Program-made: the position numbers and the translations under genes | In this document: positions 50,945 to 60,071 of the stretch, in pieces | How the letters are laid out: each line of letters opens with the position of its first letter | Numbering within the stretch: position 1 is the first letter of the stretch | Notes under the pieces: generated by a model | Told to the model about the DNA's origin: nothing | Databases searched by the model: none | What the model saw: the letters and a program-made list of their open reading frames with translations, nothing else | Assembly: GCF_023516555.1 (NCBI RefSeq) | Contig: NZ_JAMGBD010000001.1 | Location: 620,001-684,000 of the forward strand | DNA length: 64,000 nt | Direction: 5' to 3' | DNA from: Sphingomonas alba | GTDB lineage: Bacteria; Pseudomonadota; Alphaproteobacteria; Sphingomonadales; Sphingomonadaceae

Positions 50945-51496
50945 TCAGGGTTTCCGCGCGACCCCGACGAGGGCGGGCCTCAGCAGCCGGTCCTTCATCA
51001 CATAGCCGGCCTGCATTTCTTCGACGATCGTTCCCGGTTCGACCTCATCGCTGGGGATTTCGATCATCGCCTGATGCTTGTGGGGATCGAGTGGCTGGCC
51101 CTTGGCTTCGACGCGGCTGATGCCGTTCCGGCTGAACACTTGGTCGAGCTCGCGAGCGGTCGATTCAATGCCCGCCAGGAAATTGGCCGCCGTCTTGTCG
51201 GCGCGCAGGTCGTCACCGACCGCCGCTAGCGCCCGGTCGAGATGGTCCTTGATCGCCAGCATGTCGCGGGCGAAGCCGGCCGAGGCATAGGCCTTGGCGT
51301 CGCTGACTTCCTTTTCCATTCGCCGGCGTGCGTTCTGCAGTTCGGCCGCTGCATAGAGCGCCTTCGAATTGGCCTCCTCCAACTGCTTCTGCAGCGCCGC
51401 CAACTGGTCGTGCTCCTGGAGCTCGGGCGAGTCCGCCGCCGTCCCGGAACGGATTTCCTCGGCTTCGTCGTGCAGCTTGTCGTTTTCGTCGTTCAT
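50945..51496 (-). CDS. grpE: nucleotide exchange factor GrpE
   Basis: Co-chaperone that releases ADP from DnaK. 183 residues: a long N-terminal helix (QEHDQLAALQKQLEEANS...) and the C-terminal beta domain (GISRVEAKGQPLDPHKHQAM, VEEMQAGYVMKDRLLRPALVGV). I choose ATG 51496, which overlaps the hrcA stop (ATGA); an ATG nine bases upstream is also open. DnaK/DnaJ are not in the window. Confidence 0.95.
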   Translation of the reverse strand: MNDENDKLHDEAEEIRSGTAADSPELQEHDQLAALQKQLEEANSKALYAAAELQNARRRMEKEVSDAKAYASAGFARDMLAIKDHLDRALAAVGDDLRADKTAANFLAGIESTARELDQVFSRNGISRVEAKGQPLDPHKHQAMIEIPSDEVEPGTIVEEMQAGYVMKDRLLRPALVGVARKP

Positions 51497-52536
51497 GCCA
51501 TCCATCTCGTCAGCGCCTGCGCGGTGAAATCCACCATGGGGACCACGCGGGCATAGTTCAACCTCGTGGGGCCAATGACACCGACAACGCCCACCACGGC
51601 GCCATCGCTCCCGCGATAGGGCGCGGCGATCACGCTGGATCCGGACAAAGCGAACATGCGGTTCTCACTGCCGATGAAGATCCGGCAACCCTCCGCCTCG
51701 CGCGCCTGCTCCAGCAATTGGGCGATTTCCTGCCGGTCTTCCAGCTCTTCGAGCAGCTTGCGGACGCGCTCAAGGTCGGCGGCCGCGGCCTCATCGATCA
51801 AATTTGCCTGGCCACGAACGATCAGCACCGGACGCTGCGCCGCGTCCCTGCTCCAGCTGGCAAGGCCAGACGCGACCAACTCGGCGGCGGCGGCGTCGAT
51901 TGCTTCACGGCGCTCGGTGATCTCGGCCCTCAGGCGCGTCTCGGCTTGTGCCAGTGTCAGCCCAGCCAGGCGGCTGCTGACGTAATTGCCGACCTCGGCC
52001 AGAGCGACGGTGCTGGTTCCGGCGGGCAAGTCGACGACGCGATTCTCGACCGAGCCGTCGGCGCCGACGAGCACTGCCAGCGCCCGGCCCGGCGACAGGG
52101 GCACGAAGCTCAACTGGCGAAGGCGCAACTCCTGCTTTGGCGTCAGCACGACTCCTGCACAGGCGGACAGGCCGGAAAGGGTCGCGGTCGCCGCCTCCAG
52201 CGCCTCTTCGATCGGCCGGTCGCGGATTTGCCGTTCAATGGTTGCCTGGTCGGCAGGATTGGGAAGCGCGGATTGCATGATGCCGTCGACGAAGAGCCTT
52301 AGCCCGGTCTCCGTCGGCATCCGCCCGGCAGAGGTGTGCGGATGGGAGAGCAGCCCCAATTCCTCGAGGTCCTGCATGACACCGCGGATCGAGGCCGGCG
52401 ACAGGCTGACGCTGCCAGTCAGCATCTTGGAACCGATCGGTGCGCCCCGGTCGATATAGGCCTCAACCACCAGTCCGAAGATCTGGCGCATGCGGTCGGT
52501 CAGTTCTGGGATCGGCGCGCTCATCGTGCGGGACAT
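51493..52536 (-). CDS. hrcA: heat-inducible repressor HrcA
   Basis: Represses groESL-type operons through CIRCE palindromes. 347 residues: N-terminal winged helix ([26 protein letters not shown], read in parts), a GAF-like middle and the C-terminal [16 protein letters not shown]. Operon with grpE; this gene order is standard. No CIRCE element was found upstream, so it is not visibly autoregulated here. Confidence 0.96.
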   Translation of the reverse strand: MSRTMSAPIPELTDRMRQIFGLVVEAYIDRGAPIGSKMLTGSVSLSPASIRGVMQDLEELGLLSHPHTSAGRMPTETGLRLFVDGIMQSALPNPADQATIERQIRDRPIEEALEAATATLSGLSACAGVVLTPKQELRLRQLSFVPLSPGRALAVLVGADGSVENRVVDLPAGTSTVALAEVGNYVSSRLAGLTLAQAETRLRAEITERREAIDAAAAELVASGLASWSRDAAQRPVLIVRGQANLIDEAAAADLERVRKLLEELEDRQEIAQLLEQAREAEGCRIFIGSENRMFALSGSSVIAAPYRGSDGAVVGVVGVIGPTRLNYARVVPMVDFTAQALTRWMA

Positions 52537-52595
52537 CTAGGATTGCGCCGCCGCCCGGTCTAGGGAGCGGCCCGCACCAGTATCAGGAGACCTGC

Positions 52596-53300
52596 ATGCG
52601 CCCCTCCGGCCGCGCCCCCGACCAAATGCGTGAATTGAAGTTCGAACCCGGTTTCACCAAGCATGCCGAAGGCTCCTGCCTCGTCAGCTTCGGCGAAACC
52701 CGTGTACTCGTCACCGCCAGCGTCGAGGATCGCGTACCGCCATTCCTGCGCGGCAAGGGCCAGGGCTGGGTCACCGCCGAATATGGAATGCTTCCGCGTG
52801 CCACTCACACGCGTGGCAACCGCGAAGCCGCCAAGGGCAAGCAGTCGGGCCGTACGCAGGAAATCCAGCGGCTGATCGGCCGCTCACTGCGCGCAGTCGT
52901 CGACCTGACGAAGCTTGGCGAACGCCAGATTACCGTCGATTGCGACGTCATCCAGGCAGACGGCGGCACCCGCACCGCCTCCATCTCCGGCGCTTGGGTA
53001 GCGCTCCGCCTTGCAGTGGACGGGCTGAAGTTGGACGTCGATCCGATCGAAAAGCAGGTCGCTGCGGTGAGCTGCGGCATTCACAATGGCCAGGCCGTGC
53101 TGGACCTAGATTACATCGAAGACAGCGCCGCCGGATGCGACGGCAATTTCGTCCTCACCTCCGACGGCAATATCGTCGAGGCGCAGGTGACGGCCGAGGG
53201 GGAATGCTATGACGAGGAAGGCCTACTCCGCCTTCTCCGGCTGGCCCGCATCGGCTGCAACGAGATTTTCCAGGCGCAACTGAAGGCGGCGGGCCGGTGA
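52596..53300 (+). CDS. rph: ribonuclease PH
   Basis: 3'-5' phosphorolytic exoribonuclease for tRNA 3'-end trimming. 234 residues; [20 protein letters not shown] start, [21 protein letters not shown] and [20 protein letters not shown] are diagnostic. AGGAG precedes the ATG. Its stop overlaps the rdgB start (GTGA). Divergent from hrcA. Confidence 0.97.
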   Translation: MRPSGRAPDQMRELKFEPGFTKHAEGSCLVSFGETRVLVTASVEDRVPPFLRGKGQGWVTAEYGMLPRATHTRGNREAAKGKQSGRTQEIQRLIGRSLRAVVDLTKLGERQITVDCDVIQADGGTRTASISGAWVALRLAVDGLKLDVDPIEKQVAAVSCGIHNGQAVLDLDYIEDSAAGCDGNFVLTSDGNIVEAQVTAEGECYDEEGLLRLLRLARIGCNEIFQAQLKAAGR

Positions 53301-53902
53301 AGAGCATCGAAAAGCTGGTCATCGCGACCCATAACCCAGGCAAGCTCAAGGAAATCCAGGACCTGTTGGCCCCGCTTGGAATCGAATGTGTGTCGGCGGC
53401 CGAGCTCGGGCTCCCGGAGCCGGAGGAGATCGGCAACACTTTTATCGACAACGCCGATTTGAAGGCCCGAGAGGCGGCAGACCTGTCCGGGCTTCCTGCC
53501 CTCGCCGACGACAGCGGCCTGGCGGTGGACGCGCTGCACGGATTGCCCGGCATCTTCTCTGCGCGCTGGGCAGAAGACGAAGATGGCGTTCGCGATTTCG
53601 GCCGGGCGATGGAGCGCGTTTGGCGCGAAGTCGAGGCAGCGGGCGAGGATGCCGGTCACGACGCCCATTTTGCCTGCGCTTTGTCGCTGGCTTGGCCCGA
53701 TGACGGGCAGGTGCAGAGCTTCGAAGGGCGCGTCGATGGAACGCTCGTCTGGCCGCCGCGTGGCGACAAGGGTTTCGGTTACGACCCCATGTTCGTGCCC
53801 AATGGCTACGACCAAACTTTCGGCGAGTTCGACCCGGAAGCGAAGCACCGCATCAGCCACCGGGCCGATGCCTTCAGGAAACTAGTCGCCACTCTGGGCT
53901 AG
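53297..53902 (+). CDS. rdgB: dITP/XTP pyrophosphatase
   Basis: House-cleaning hydrolase of inosine and xanthosine triphosphates. 201 residues with [16 protein letters not shown] at the N-terminus and [18 protein letters not shown] and [10 protein letters not shown] further on. GTG start coupled to rph. The 3' end overlaps the convergent CAP-domain gene by 21 bases. Confidence 0.96.
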   Translation: MKSIEKLVIATHNPGKLKEIQDLLAPLGIECVSAAELGLPEPEEIGNTFIDNADLKAREAADLSGLPALADDSGLAVDALHGLPGIFSARWAEDEDGVRDFGRAMERVWREVEAAGEDAGHDAHFACALSLAWPDDGQVQSFEGRVDGTLVWPPRGDKGFGYDPMFVPNGYDQTFGEFDPEAKHRISHRADAFRKLVATLG

Positions 53903-54481
53903 CTGCGTGGAAGCCGGAATCGGTGCGAGCGGATCATGGCCGCTGGCGAGGAAGAAGCCATCCTTGTTGCCGGTCGGGGCGTAGCGGCAAACGAAATAGT
54001 CGGTGGTCACCGAGCTCGCCAGCGCGCAGCCGACTTCGGTCGTCGTCGGCCAGACGATCTGCGTATAGTGCGCAACCGAATGCCAATCGCCGTTGACGGC
54101 ATTGTCCGGGAAAGCGCCGGGGCGGAAATATCGAGCCTCATCGACCATCACGCCGACCATGATGTCGTAGGAGAAGACGCCGCGCGTGCCGCGCCACAAA
54201 TTCTCGCCGGACTTCTTGCGGCGGCCAGGCGTCTGGTCGTGTCCGTAGATGCCGGTCGCGGCCATATATTGGGCATGCGCCATGGCTCCAGCGGCGAGTT
54301 CGTCGCTCCAGGTAACAGGTGCGACGCCGAACTTGCTGCGGGCTGAATTGTGGGCCTTGAGGACGACGGACTTCAGCAGGTCGGGCCCACGATCGGCCGG
54401 TGCCGGCCAGTGCGGGTTGGGCACGCTCGCCGCCGAGCATGGCGTTGCCGCCAATAGGGCAATAAGGACCCAGCGCATCAT
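53882..54481 (-). CDS. secreted CAP/SCP-superfamily protein
   Basis: A 199-residue protein with a signal peptide ([19 protein letters not shown]). The CAP domain has [43 protein letters not shown] and the final VCRYAPTGN block, with the conserved His/Glu pair around the central cleft. Close to plant PR-1-type bacterial homologues. Its ATG overlaps that of hemW on the other strand (catg). Function in bacteria unclear. Confidence 0.88.
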   Translation of the reverse strand: MMRWVLIALLAATPCSAASVPNPHWPAPADRGPDLLKSVVLKAHNSARSKFGVAPVTWSDELAAGAMAHAQYMAATGIYGHDQTPGRRKKSGENLWRGTRGVFSYDIMVGVMVDEARYFRPGAFPDNAVNGDWHSVAHYTQIVWPTTTEVGCALASSVTTDYFVCRYAPTGNKDGFFLASGHDPLAPIPASTQLAQSGD

Positions 54482-55667
54482 GACGGCGAGTCTTGCAATT
54501 CAGACGGTTAAGGATGTGTCGACAGGCGTCCCGCAGCGGGACGGCCTGGCACTTTATGTGCACTGGCCCTTCTGCGTCTCGAAGTGCCCCTATTGCGATT
54601 TCAACAGCCATGTCCGCGACAGAATCGACCAGAGGGCATGGCGCGAGGCGCTGCTAGCTGACCTCGCCTACGAAGCTCAGCTTCTGCCCGACAAGCGCCT
54701 GACGTCCATCTTTTTCGGCGGTGGCACGCCTTCGCTGATGGAACCGGCGACCGCAGCGGCGATCATCGGGGCGGCCCGAACGCACTGGCGCGCCGATGAC
54801 GACATCGAAATCACGCTGGAGGCCAATCCTTCGTCGGTCGAGGCCGCACGCTTCGCCGACCTCGCAGCCGCCGGCGTCAATCGTGTCAGCCTTGGGCTTC
54901 AAAGCCTTGATGACCGGGCGCTCGCCTTCCTTGGCCGCGCTCATTGCGTCGACGAAGGGCTCGCCGCACTTGAGACCGCGCAACGGTACTTCGGGCGCGT
55001 CAGCTTCGACCTGATCTATGCTTTGCCCGGACAGTCGATGGTCGAATGGGATGCCATGCTGAAGCGGGCGCTCGGCTTCGGCACTGGCCACCTGTCGCTG
55101 TACCAGCTGACGATCGAGCCGGGCACGCGGTTCGCGACGATGGTCGCCAAGCATGATTTCGAGCCGCTCGACGCCGACCATTCCGCCGAATTGTTCGAGT
55201 TGACACAGGAGCGTACGGCGGCCGCCGGCCTCCCGCTCTATGAAATCTCAAACCACGCCCGCCCCGGCGAAGAGAGCCGCCACAACCTCAGTTATTGGCG
55301 CTACCGCGACTATGCCGGTGTCGGCCCGGGTGCACATGGGCGCAGGCTCGGCCAGCGCACGGTCCGGCACAAGAAACCAGAAAATTTTCTCGCCGCAGTC
55401 GCCCGCAATGGCCATGGCATGGTCGAGGAAGAGACGCTTAGGCACCGCGAGGCGGCCCATGAGGCGCTGGTCATGGGCCTGCGTCTCGCTGAAGGTATCG
55501 ATACGGACGAGCTGGCCCTTCGCCTCGGCGTCGACTCCATGGTCGACCAATCGGCGGTGGAGCGGCTTGAAAGGCTGGGCTTGATAGGCCGGCAAGGCAC
55601 GCGGCTCACCGTCACGCCGGCGGGACGTTTGCTCCTCGACTCGATTCTCGGCGAAATCGCCGCCTGA
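54480..55667 (+). CDS. hemW: heme chaperone/radical-SAM protein HemW
   Basis: A 395-residue radical-SAM protein (formerly called HemN-like) that inserts heme into respiratory enzymes. CVSKCPYC (C32, C36, C39) with HWPF upstream and FGGGTPSLM are family marks. HemW lacks the fourth cysteine-rich HemN features, so a heme-chaperone role is favoured over coproporphyrinogen dehydrogenase. Its start codon overlaps that of the CAP gene on the opposite strand. Confidence 0.93.
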   Translation: MTASLAIQTVKDVSTGVPQRDGLALYVHWPFCVSKCPYCDFNSHVRDRIDQRAWREALLADLAYEAQLLPDKRLTSIFFGGGTPSLMEPATAAAIIGAARTHWRADDDIEITLEANPSSVEAARFADLAAAGVNRVSLGLQSLDDRALAFLGRAHCVDEGLAALETAQRYFGRVSFDLIYALPGQSMVEWDAMLKRALGFGTGHLSLYQLTIEPGTRFATMVAKHDFEPLDADHSAELFELTQERTAAAGLPLYEISNHARPGEESRHNLSYWRYRDYAGVGPGAHGRRLGQRTVRHKKPENFLAAVARNGHGMVEEETLRHREAAHEALVMGLRLAEGIDTDELALRLGVDSMVDQSAVERLERLGLIGRQGTRLTVTPAGRLLLDSILGEIAA

Positions 55668-56060
55668 TCAGTCCTTCTTGGGCGCCGGGGCTGCGGCCGC
55701 GACGACCGGCGCGGGCGCCGGTGCTGGCGCTGCGCGCGGCGCGTCGAACTTCACCTTCGCCGCATATTTCTCCTGTGAACTCGCAACATAATCATCGAGC
55801 TGCATGTCGGCGTCGGAAGATGCCCTGTCGCGCTTGACACCATTCTTTGTGTCGAAGGCGACGAGCGCTGCCTTGAAGGTCGCGCCCTGCGAGGAACATT
55901 GCTGCTTGGCGAAGGCGCTATACTGGTCTGGGGCCACCTTCTGGGCTTCTGCCTGCGATTGAATTTTGTGCAGACAATTGGCGTAATCGTCCCTTGGACC
56001 CGCGATCGAGGCCTGAAGAACCATCAAACCAGCCACCACCCCAATTGCGAACGGAGTCAT
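55668..56060 (-). CDS. small secreted protein, unknown
   Basis: A 130-residue protein with N-terminal hydrophobic helix (MTPFAIGVVAGLMVLQASIA, possibly a signal peptide), a helical core with two Cys (YANCLHKIQS, AKQQCSS) and a Pro/Ala tail ending PAPKKD. Its stop is adjacent to that of hemW on the other strand. No family recognised. Confidence 0.65.
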   Translation of the reverse strand: MTPFAIGVVAGLMVLQASIAGPRDDYANCLHKIQSQAEAQKVAPDQYSAFAKQQCSSQGATFKAALVAFDTKNGVKRDRASSDADMQLDDYVASSQEKYAAKVKFDAPRAAPAPAPAPVVAAAAPAPKKD

Positions 56061-56126
56061 ATCGACACTCCCGCACTTGGCTTCCGCGCGGGAGAATGAC
56101 TCTTTTTTGACGGTGATGGAAGCGAT

Positions 56127-57263
56127 TTAGGGGAAGGCGGTCGCCGCGGGTGAAACGACGGTCGTTCCCGCCGCAGTCACTTCTCGCACTTCGAGCGCCC
56201 GCTCCGCAACTCCATCGCGGCCGAAGCGGAAGATCCCATCGACTCCGGCGAAACCGTCGCTCTCCGTAAGGACTCGCTGCGGGAAGGGTTTTCCGGCTCC
56301 CCAGTTGCGCGACGCGCGCACCGTCAACAGGACGGCGTCATAGCCCAGGCTGCCAAGGCGGTAAGGCACCTTGCCGTAGCGCGCACGATATCGGGTCACG
56401 AGCTGGTTGAACCGTGCATCTGGCGCCGCCGCATACCAGGCGCCGCGCATGCGCGGCGTCGCGCCAATGGCATGGTCGTTCGCCCAAAGCTCCGTGCCAA
56501 GCAAACGCGGCCCGGGTTTCACGGCCGCGCCGGCCTGCGTCGCGACACGGCTGCTATCGCCGATGAGCACTGCGTCGAAATGGCCCTTGCCATTTAGCGC
56601 ATTGGCGGCGGTCCGGACGTTTGCGGCGGTGCGGTTGTATGTCTCGACCGCGCCGACCGCGCCGCTTGCTTGCTGAACCGACACCGTGAAGGCCTGCGCG
56701 GCCCGCTCGCCGTAAACGCCGGACGGCACCAGCGCCCCATAACGTTTGGCACCGCGGCTGCCCGCGAAGGCAACGACCCGGCCGATCGACTGCCTTGGCG
56801 TGAAGCCAAGAATATAGACGCCGTTGCCGGCAACTCCTTCATCATTGGAGAAGGCGATAACCGGCACATGCGCGCGCTGCGCCACTGGCGCGACGGCTCT
56901 TACATCCTCAGCCAACAGCGGACCGAGGATCAGGCCATTGCCCTCTCCTATCGCCTTGGCCGCCGCTGCGGCCGCGCCGCCCTGCGTGCTGTCGTATGTA
57001 GTGAGGTCGATGGTCTGGTTGGCCATATCGAGCAGGGCCAGCCGCGCGGCATTGCTGATGGACGTACCAATGCCGCCGTCCTCTCCGGTCAGTGGCACGA
57101 TCAGTGCCACGCGCTGCTTGGCGCCGGTTTGGGTTTGTTCGATTTCCCCGGGCCTGGGGCCACTCGGGGGCCTGGTCTGGCACGCCGACAGCGCGAAAAC
57201 GCTGCAGATGATTCCTGCTGTGAAAACTCGCCGCGCTTGCCGCCAGTCGAAGGAAGGTGTCAT
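56127..57263 (-). CDS. penicillin-binding-protein activator (LpoA-like lipoprotein)
   Basis: A 378-residue lipoprotein (lipobox LSAC, Cys28) with the fold of leucine-binding periplasmic proteins: VALIVPLTGEDGGIGTSISNAA and GVYILGFTPRQSIGRVVAFA. In proteobacteria this protein lies beside rsmI-yraN, as here, and is likened to LpoA, the activator of PBP1A. It lacks the LpoA N-terminal TPR domain. Divergent with rsmI, with start codons nearly touching. Confidence 0.82.
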   Translation of the reverse strand: MTPSFDWRQARRVFTAGIICSVFALSACQTRPPSGPRPGEIEQTQTGAKQRVALIVPLTGEDGGIGTSISNAARLALLDMANQTIDLTTYDSTQGGAAAAAAKAIGEGNGLILGPLLAEDVRAVAPVAQRAHVPVIAFSNDEGVAGNGVYILGFTPRQSIGRVVAFAGSRGAKRYGALVPSGVYGERAAQAFTVSVQQASGAVGAVETYNRTAANVRTAANALNGKGHFDAVLIGDSSRVATQAGAAVKPGPRLLGTELWANDHAIGATPRMRGAWYAAAPDARFNQLVTRYRARYGKVPYRLGSLGYDAVLLTVRASRNWGAGKPFPQRVLTESDGFAGVDGIFRFGRDGVAERALEVREVTAAGTTVVSPAATAFP

Positions 57264-58108
57264 TGGTCGCTCAACCTATGGATCAGTCTCTCCCCCCAGG
57301 CCTGTATATCGTCGCAACGCCGATCGGCAATCTGTCCGATCTCAGCCCGCGCGCGGCCGAAACGCTGCGGCGGGCTGAGCTGATCCTCGCCGAAGACAAA
57401 AGGGTCAGCGCCAAGCTCTTAGCGCATGCCGGCGCGCGCGCGCCGATGGTGACCTATCACGATCACAGCAGCGACGAGGATCGCCGGAAGGCGCTGGATG
57501 CGATTGCCGCCAAAGCAGTCGCATTGGTCAGCGATGCTGGAACGCCGCTGATTTCCGACCCTGGCTATAAGCTGGTGCGCGCGGCGCGGATGGCGGGCCT
57601 TCCGATCTTCACAATCCCCGGTCCTTGCGCAGCGATCGCCGCACTGACCGTCGCCGGTCTCCCGACAGACCGCTTCCTCTTCGCCGGATTCCTGCCGGCG
57701 AAATCGAAGGCGCGGCGCGATGCCATAGGCGAAATCGCCGACATCAAGGCCAGCCTCGTCTTCTACGAAAGTGGGCCACGGCTGGGCGACAGCCTGGCCG
57801 ACCTTGCCGCAGTCCTCGGCGATCGCGACGCGGCGGTGGTTCGCGAAATTTCCAAGCTCCACGAGGAATGCGTGGCGGGCGGGCTGGCCGACCTTGCGAC
57901 GCAATACGGTGACGCTCCGCCAAAGGGCGAAATCGTCATTGTGGTTGGACCGCCGAACGAGCGGGAAACAACCCAGGAGGACCTGGATACGGCCTTGCGC
58001 GCTGCCCTTGCCGAAATGTCGCCGTCGCGCGCCGCCGCCGACGTCGCTGCCCGTCTCAAAATCCCCAAGAAGCGTGCCTATTCCCGCGCGCTGGAGCTTG
58101 GGCGCTGA
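57263..58108 (+). CDS. rsmI: 16S rRNA (cytidine-1402 2'-O) methyltransferase
   Basis: Tetrapyrrole-methylase-fold enzyme that methylates C1402 of 16S rRNA. 281 residues; GLYIVATPIGNLSDLSPRAAE, AEDKRVSAKLL and SDAGTPLISDPG are diagnostic. The start is unclear: TTG 57263 has AAGGAAG six bases upstream and is taken here; GTG 57257 and ATG 57278 are also open. It overlaps yraN by CTGA. Confidence 0.94.
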   Translation: MVAQPMDQSLPPGLYIVATPIGNLSDLSPRAAETLRRAELILAEDKRVSAKLLAHAGARAPMVTYHDHSSDEDRRKALDAIAAKAVALVSDAGTPLISDPGYKLVRAARMAGLPIFTIPGPCAAIAALTVAGLPTDRFLFAGFLPAKSKARRDAIGEIADIKASLVFYESGPRLGDSLADLAAVLGDRDAAVVREISKLHEECVAGGLADLATQYGDAPPKGEIVIVVGPPNERETTQEDLDTALRAALAEMSPSRAAADVAARLKIPKKRAYSRALELGR

Positions 58109-58458
58109 ACCGGCGAGTCGTCGCCGAACAGCGCGGTCGCAAGGCGGAAACCGTCGCCGCCTGGTGGTTGCGTCTGCATGGCTGGCGAATCCTGGCGAGC
58201 CGCGCACGGGTGCCAGGTGGCGAAGTCGATCTCGTCGCGCGACGCGGACGGATCGTCGCGTTTGTCGAGGTCAAGGCGCGAGCCACGGAGGAATCTGCGG
58301 CCTTGTCCCTGGACGAATACCGCTTGCGCCGCGTCGTCGTCGCCGCCGAGCGGCTGGCGCCCCGCTTTGCCCGCGAAGGCGATGACATCCGCATCGATGC
58401 CGTCTTCCTGGTGCCGGGCCGCCTGCCCCGCCATCTCGCCAATATCTGGCATGGGTGA
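58105..58458 (+). CDS. yraN: YraN-family (UPF0102) protein with probable CTG start
   Basis: A 117-residue nuclease-like protein: GRKAETVAAWWLRLHGWRIL, VPGGEVDLVARRG and AFVEVKAR carry the conserved E, D and E-x-K pattern of the PD-(D/E)XK fold. The conserved N-terminus begins at NRRVVAEQRG, directly after a CTG (58105) overlapping the rsmI stop. No ATG, GTG or TTG stands at or before that point in-frame; the next (TTG 58168) would delete conserved sequence. Function unknown; always near rsmI. Confidence 0.85.
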   Translation: MNRRVVAEQRGRKAETVAAWWLRLHGWRILASRARVPGGEVDLVARRGRIVAFVEVKARATEESAALSLDEYRLRRVVVAAERLAPRFAREGDDIRIDAVFLVPGRLPRHLANIWHG

Positions 58459-58490
58459 CAGAGTCCTTCACCCACTCTAGAGGCGGGCCC

Positions 58491-59453
58491 ATGTCGCTGA
58501 CCGTCGCCGTGCAAATGGACCCTCTGGAGAAGATCAACATCTCCGGCGATTCGACCTTTGCATTGATGCTTTCTGCACAGGCGCGCGGGCACAAGCTCTA
58601 TCACTATCTGGCCGACGCGCTGACCTGGCAGGACGGTCGTCTCTATGCCGGTGCGCACGCGGTGACGGTCCAGGCCGTTTCCGGCGAGCATTTCCGGATG
58701 GGTGAATTCGAGATCCTAGACTTGGGCAAGGACGTCGATGTCGTGCTGATGCGACAGGATCCGCCCTTCGACCTTGGCTACATCACGGCGACGCACCTGC
58801 TCGAACGCATCCGGGACGAGACACTGGTGGTCAACGACCCAGCATCGGTGCGCAATGCGCCCGAAAAAATCTGGGTACTCGATTTTGCTCGCTTCATGCC
58901 GCCGACGATGGTCACCCGCTCGCTGGGTGCAGCGCGCGAATTCCTGAAGGCGCACGACGACATTGTTCTCAAGCCTCTGCACGGGTTCGCTGGCGGCTCG
59001 GTCTTCCGGATCACGCGCGACGGCGCGAACCTTTCGGCGCTGATGGACTTGTTCAACGCGACCTATCGCGAACCCCATGTCCTGCAGGCATTCCTTCCTG
59101 CCGTTGCGGACGGCGACAAGCGGATTGTGCTGATCGACGGCGAAGTCGCCGGGGCCATCAACCGGCGGCCGGGCGCTGGCGAATTTCGGTCCAACCTCGC
59201 CGTGGGCGGGACCGCCGAGGCCACCGAACTAACGGATGGTGAGCGCGCAATCTGCGAAGCGCTCAGTCCCGAGCTGAAACGCCGCGGCCTTCTGTTCGTC
59301 GGCATCGACGTCATCGGCGGCAAATGGCTCACCGAAATCAACGTCACCTCGCCCACCGGAATCGTAGCCATCGACAAATTTAACGGGACGGACACCGCCG
59401 GTCGCCTATGGGATGCCATCGAAGCGAAGATTGAGAATCGGCGGGCAGCATAA
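58491..59453 (+). CDS. gshB: glutathione synthetase
   Basis: ATP-grasp ligase joining glycine to gamma-glutamylcysteine. 320 residues; MSLTVAVQMDPLEKINISGD, RQDPPFDLGYITATHLLE, VLKPLHGFAGGSVFRI and the C-terminal EINVTSPTG are family marks. The MSLTV start is preceded by GAGG; an in-frame ATG further upstream is less likely. Order lpoA-like/rsmI/yraN/gshB is standard. Confidence 0.97.
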   Translation: MSLTVAVQMDPLEKINISGDSTFALMLSAQARGHKLYHYLADALTWQDGRLYAGAHAVTVQAVSGEHFRMGEFEILDLGKDVDVVLMRQDPPFDLGYITATHLLERIRDETLVVNDPASVRNAPEKIWVLDFARFMPPTMVTRSLGAAREFLKAHDDIVLKPLHGFAGGSVFRITRDGANLSALMDLFNATYREPHVLQAFLPAVADGDKRIVLIDGEVAGAINRRPGAGEFRSNLAVGGTAEATELTDGERAICEALSPELKRRGLLFVGIDVIGGKWLTEINVTSPTGIVAIDKFNGTDTAGRLWDAIEAKIENRRAA

Positions 59454-59456
59454 AAT

Positions 59457-60068
59457 ATGAGTGACTGGGTTGTCCGCCTGATCGAGCAATCGGGCTATCT
59501 CGGCATCGGCTTCCTGATGTTCCTGGAGACCATTTTCCCTCCCATTCCTTCGGAAGTGATCATGCCGGTCGCGGGTGTCGCCGCTGGTCAGGGCAAGCTC
59601 AGCTATGCCTTAGTGGTGCTCAGCGGGACGAGCGGCGCCATGCTCGGCAATATCGTCTGGTACCTCGCCGCCCGCGCTTTGGGCCTCGACCGACTGCATC
59701 CGTTCATCGACAAATGGGGCCGTTGGCTGACCATTACCTGGCCGGAAGTTCAACGCGCTGATCGCTGGTTTCGGAGCCACGGACTGCCATTCGTGTTACT
59801 GGGACGCCTTGTTCCGACCGTACGTTCGCTGGTCTCCGTTCCTGCCGGCCTACTCCACATGCAGTTCCGTCGTTTCCTTGTTGCATCCATCTTGGGGACT
59901 GGTGCCTGGACGGCGTTGCTCGCGTTAGCCGGCTTCAAGATGGGCGAGAATTATGCGCGGATCGACGATGTTCTTGGGCCGATCTCGACTGGGATCATGG
60001 CCGTGCTTGTGATCGGCTATTTCTGGCGAGTCTGGACGCACCGCAATTACGAACCGCCCAAGGCCTGA
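59457..60068 (+). CDS. DedA-family membrane protein
   Basis: A 203-residue polytopic protein (about five helices) of the DedA/VTT family, linked to undecaprenyl-phosphate or phospholipid flipping. Signature: FLETIFPPIPSEVIMPVAG and the later LPFVLLGRLVPTVRSLVSVPAG with conserved Arg. It starts four bases after gshB. Specific lipid not known. Confidence 0.92.
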   Translation: MSDWVVRLIEQSGYLGIGFLMFLETIFPPIPSEVIMPVAGVAAGQGKLSYALVVLSGTSGAMLGNIVWYLAARALGLDRLHPFIDKWGRWLTITWPEVQRADRWFRSHGLPFVLLGRLVPTVRSLVSVPAGLLHMQFRRFLVASILGTGAWTALLALAGFKMGENYARIDDVLGPISTGIMAVLVIGYFWRVWTHRNYEPPKA

Positions 60069-60071
60069 GAC

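Noticed and set aside
52537-52595. CIRCE operator upstream of hrcA
   Set aside because: I looked for TTAGCACTC-N9-GAGTGCTAA and found no match; only a short divergent gap.
54480-55667. Oxygen-independent coproporphyrinogen dehydrogenase (HemN)
   Set aside because: Context beside rdgB, the family length and the lack of HemN-specific features fit HemW; hemF already supplies the oxidase.
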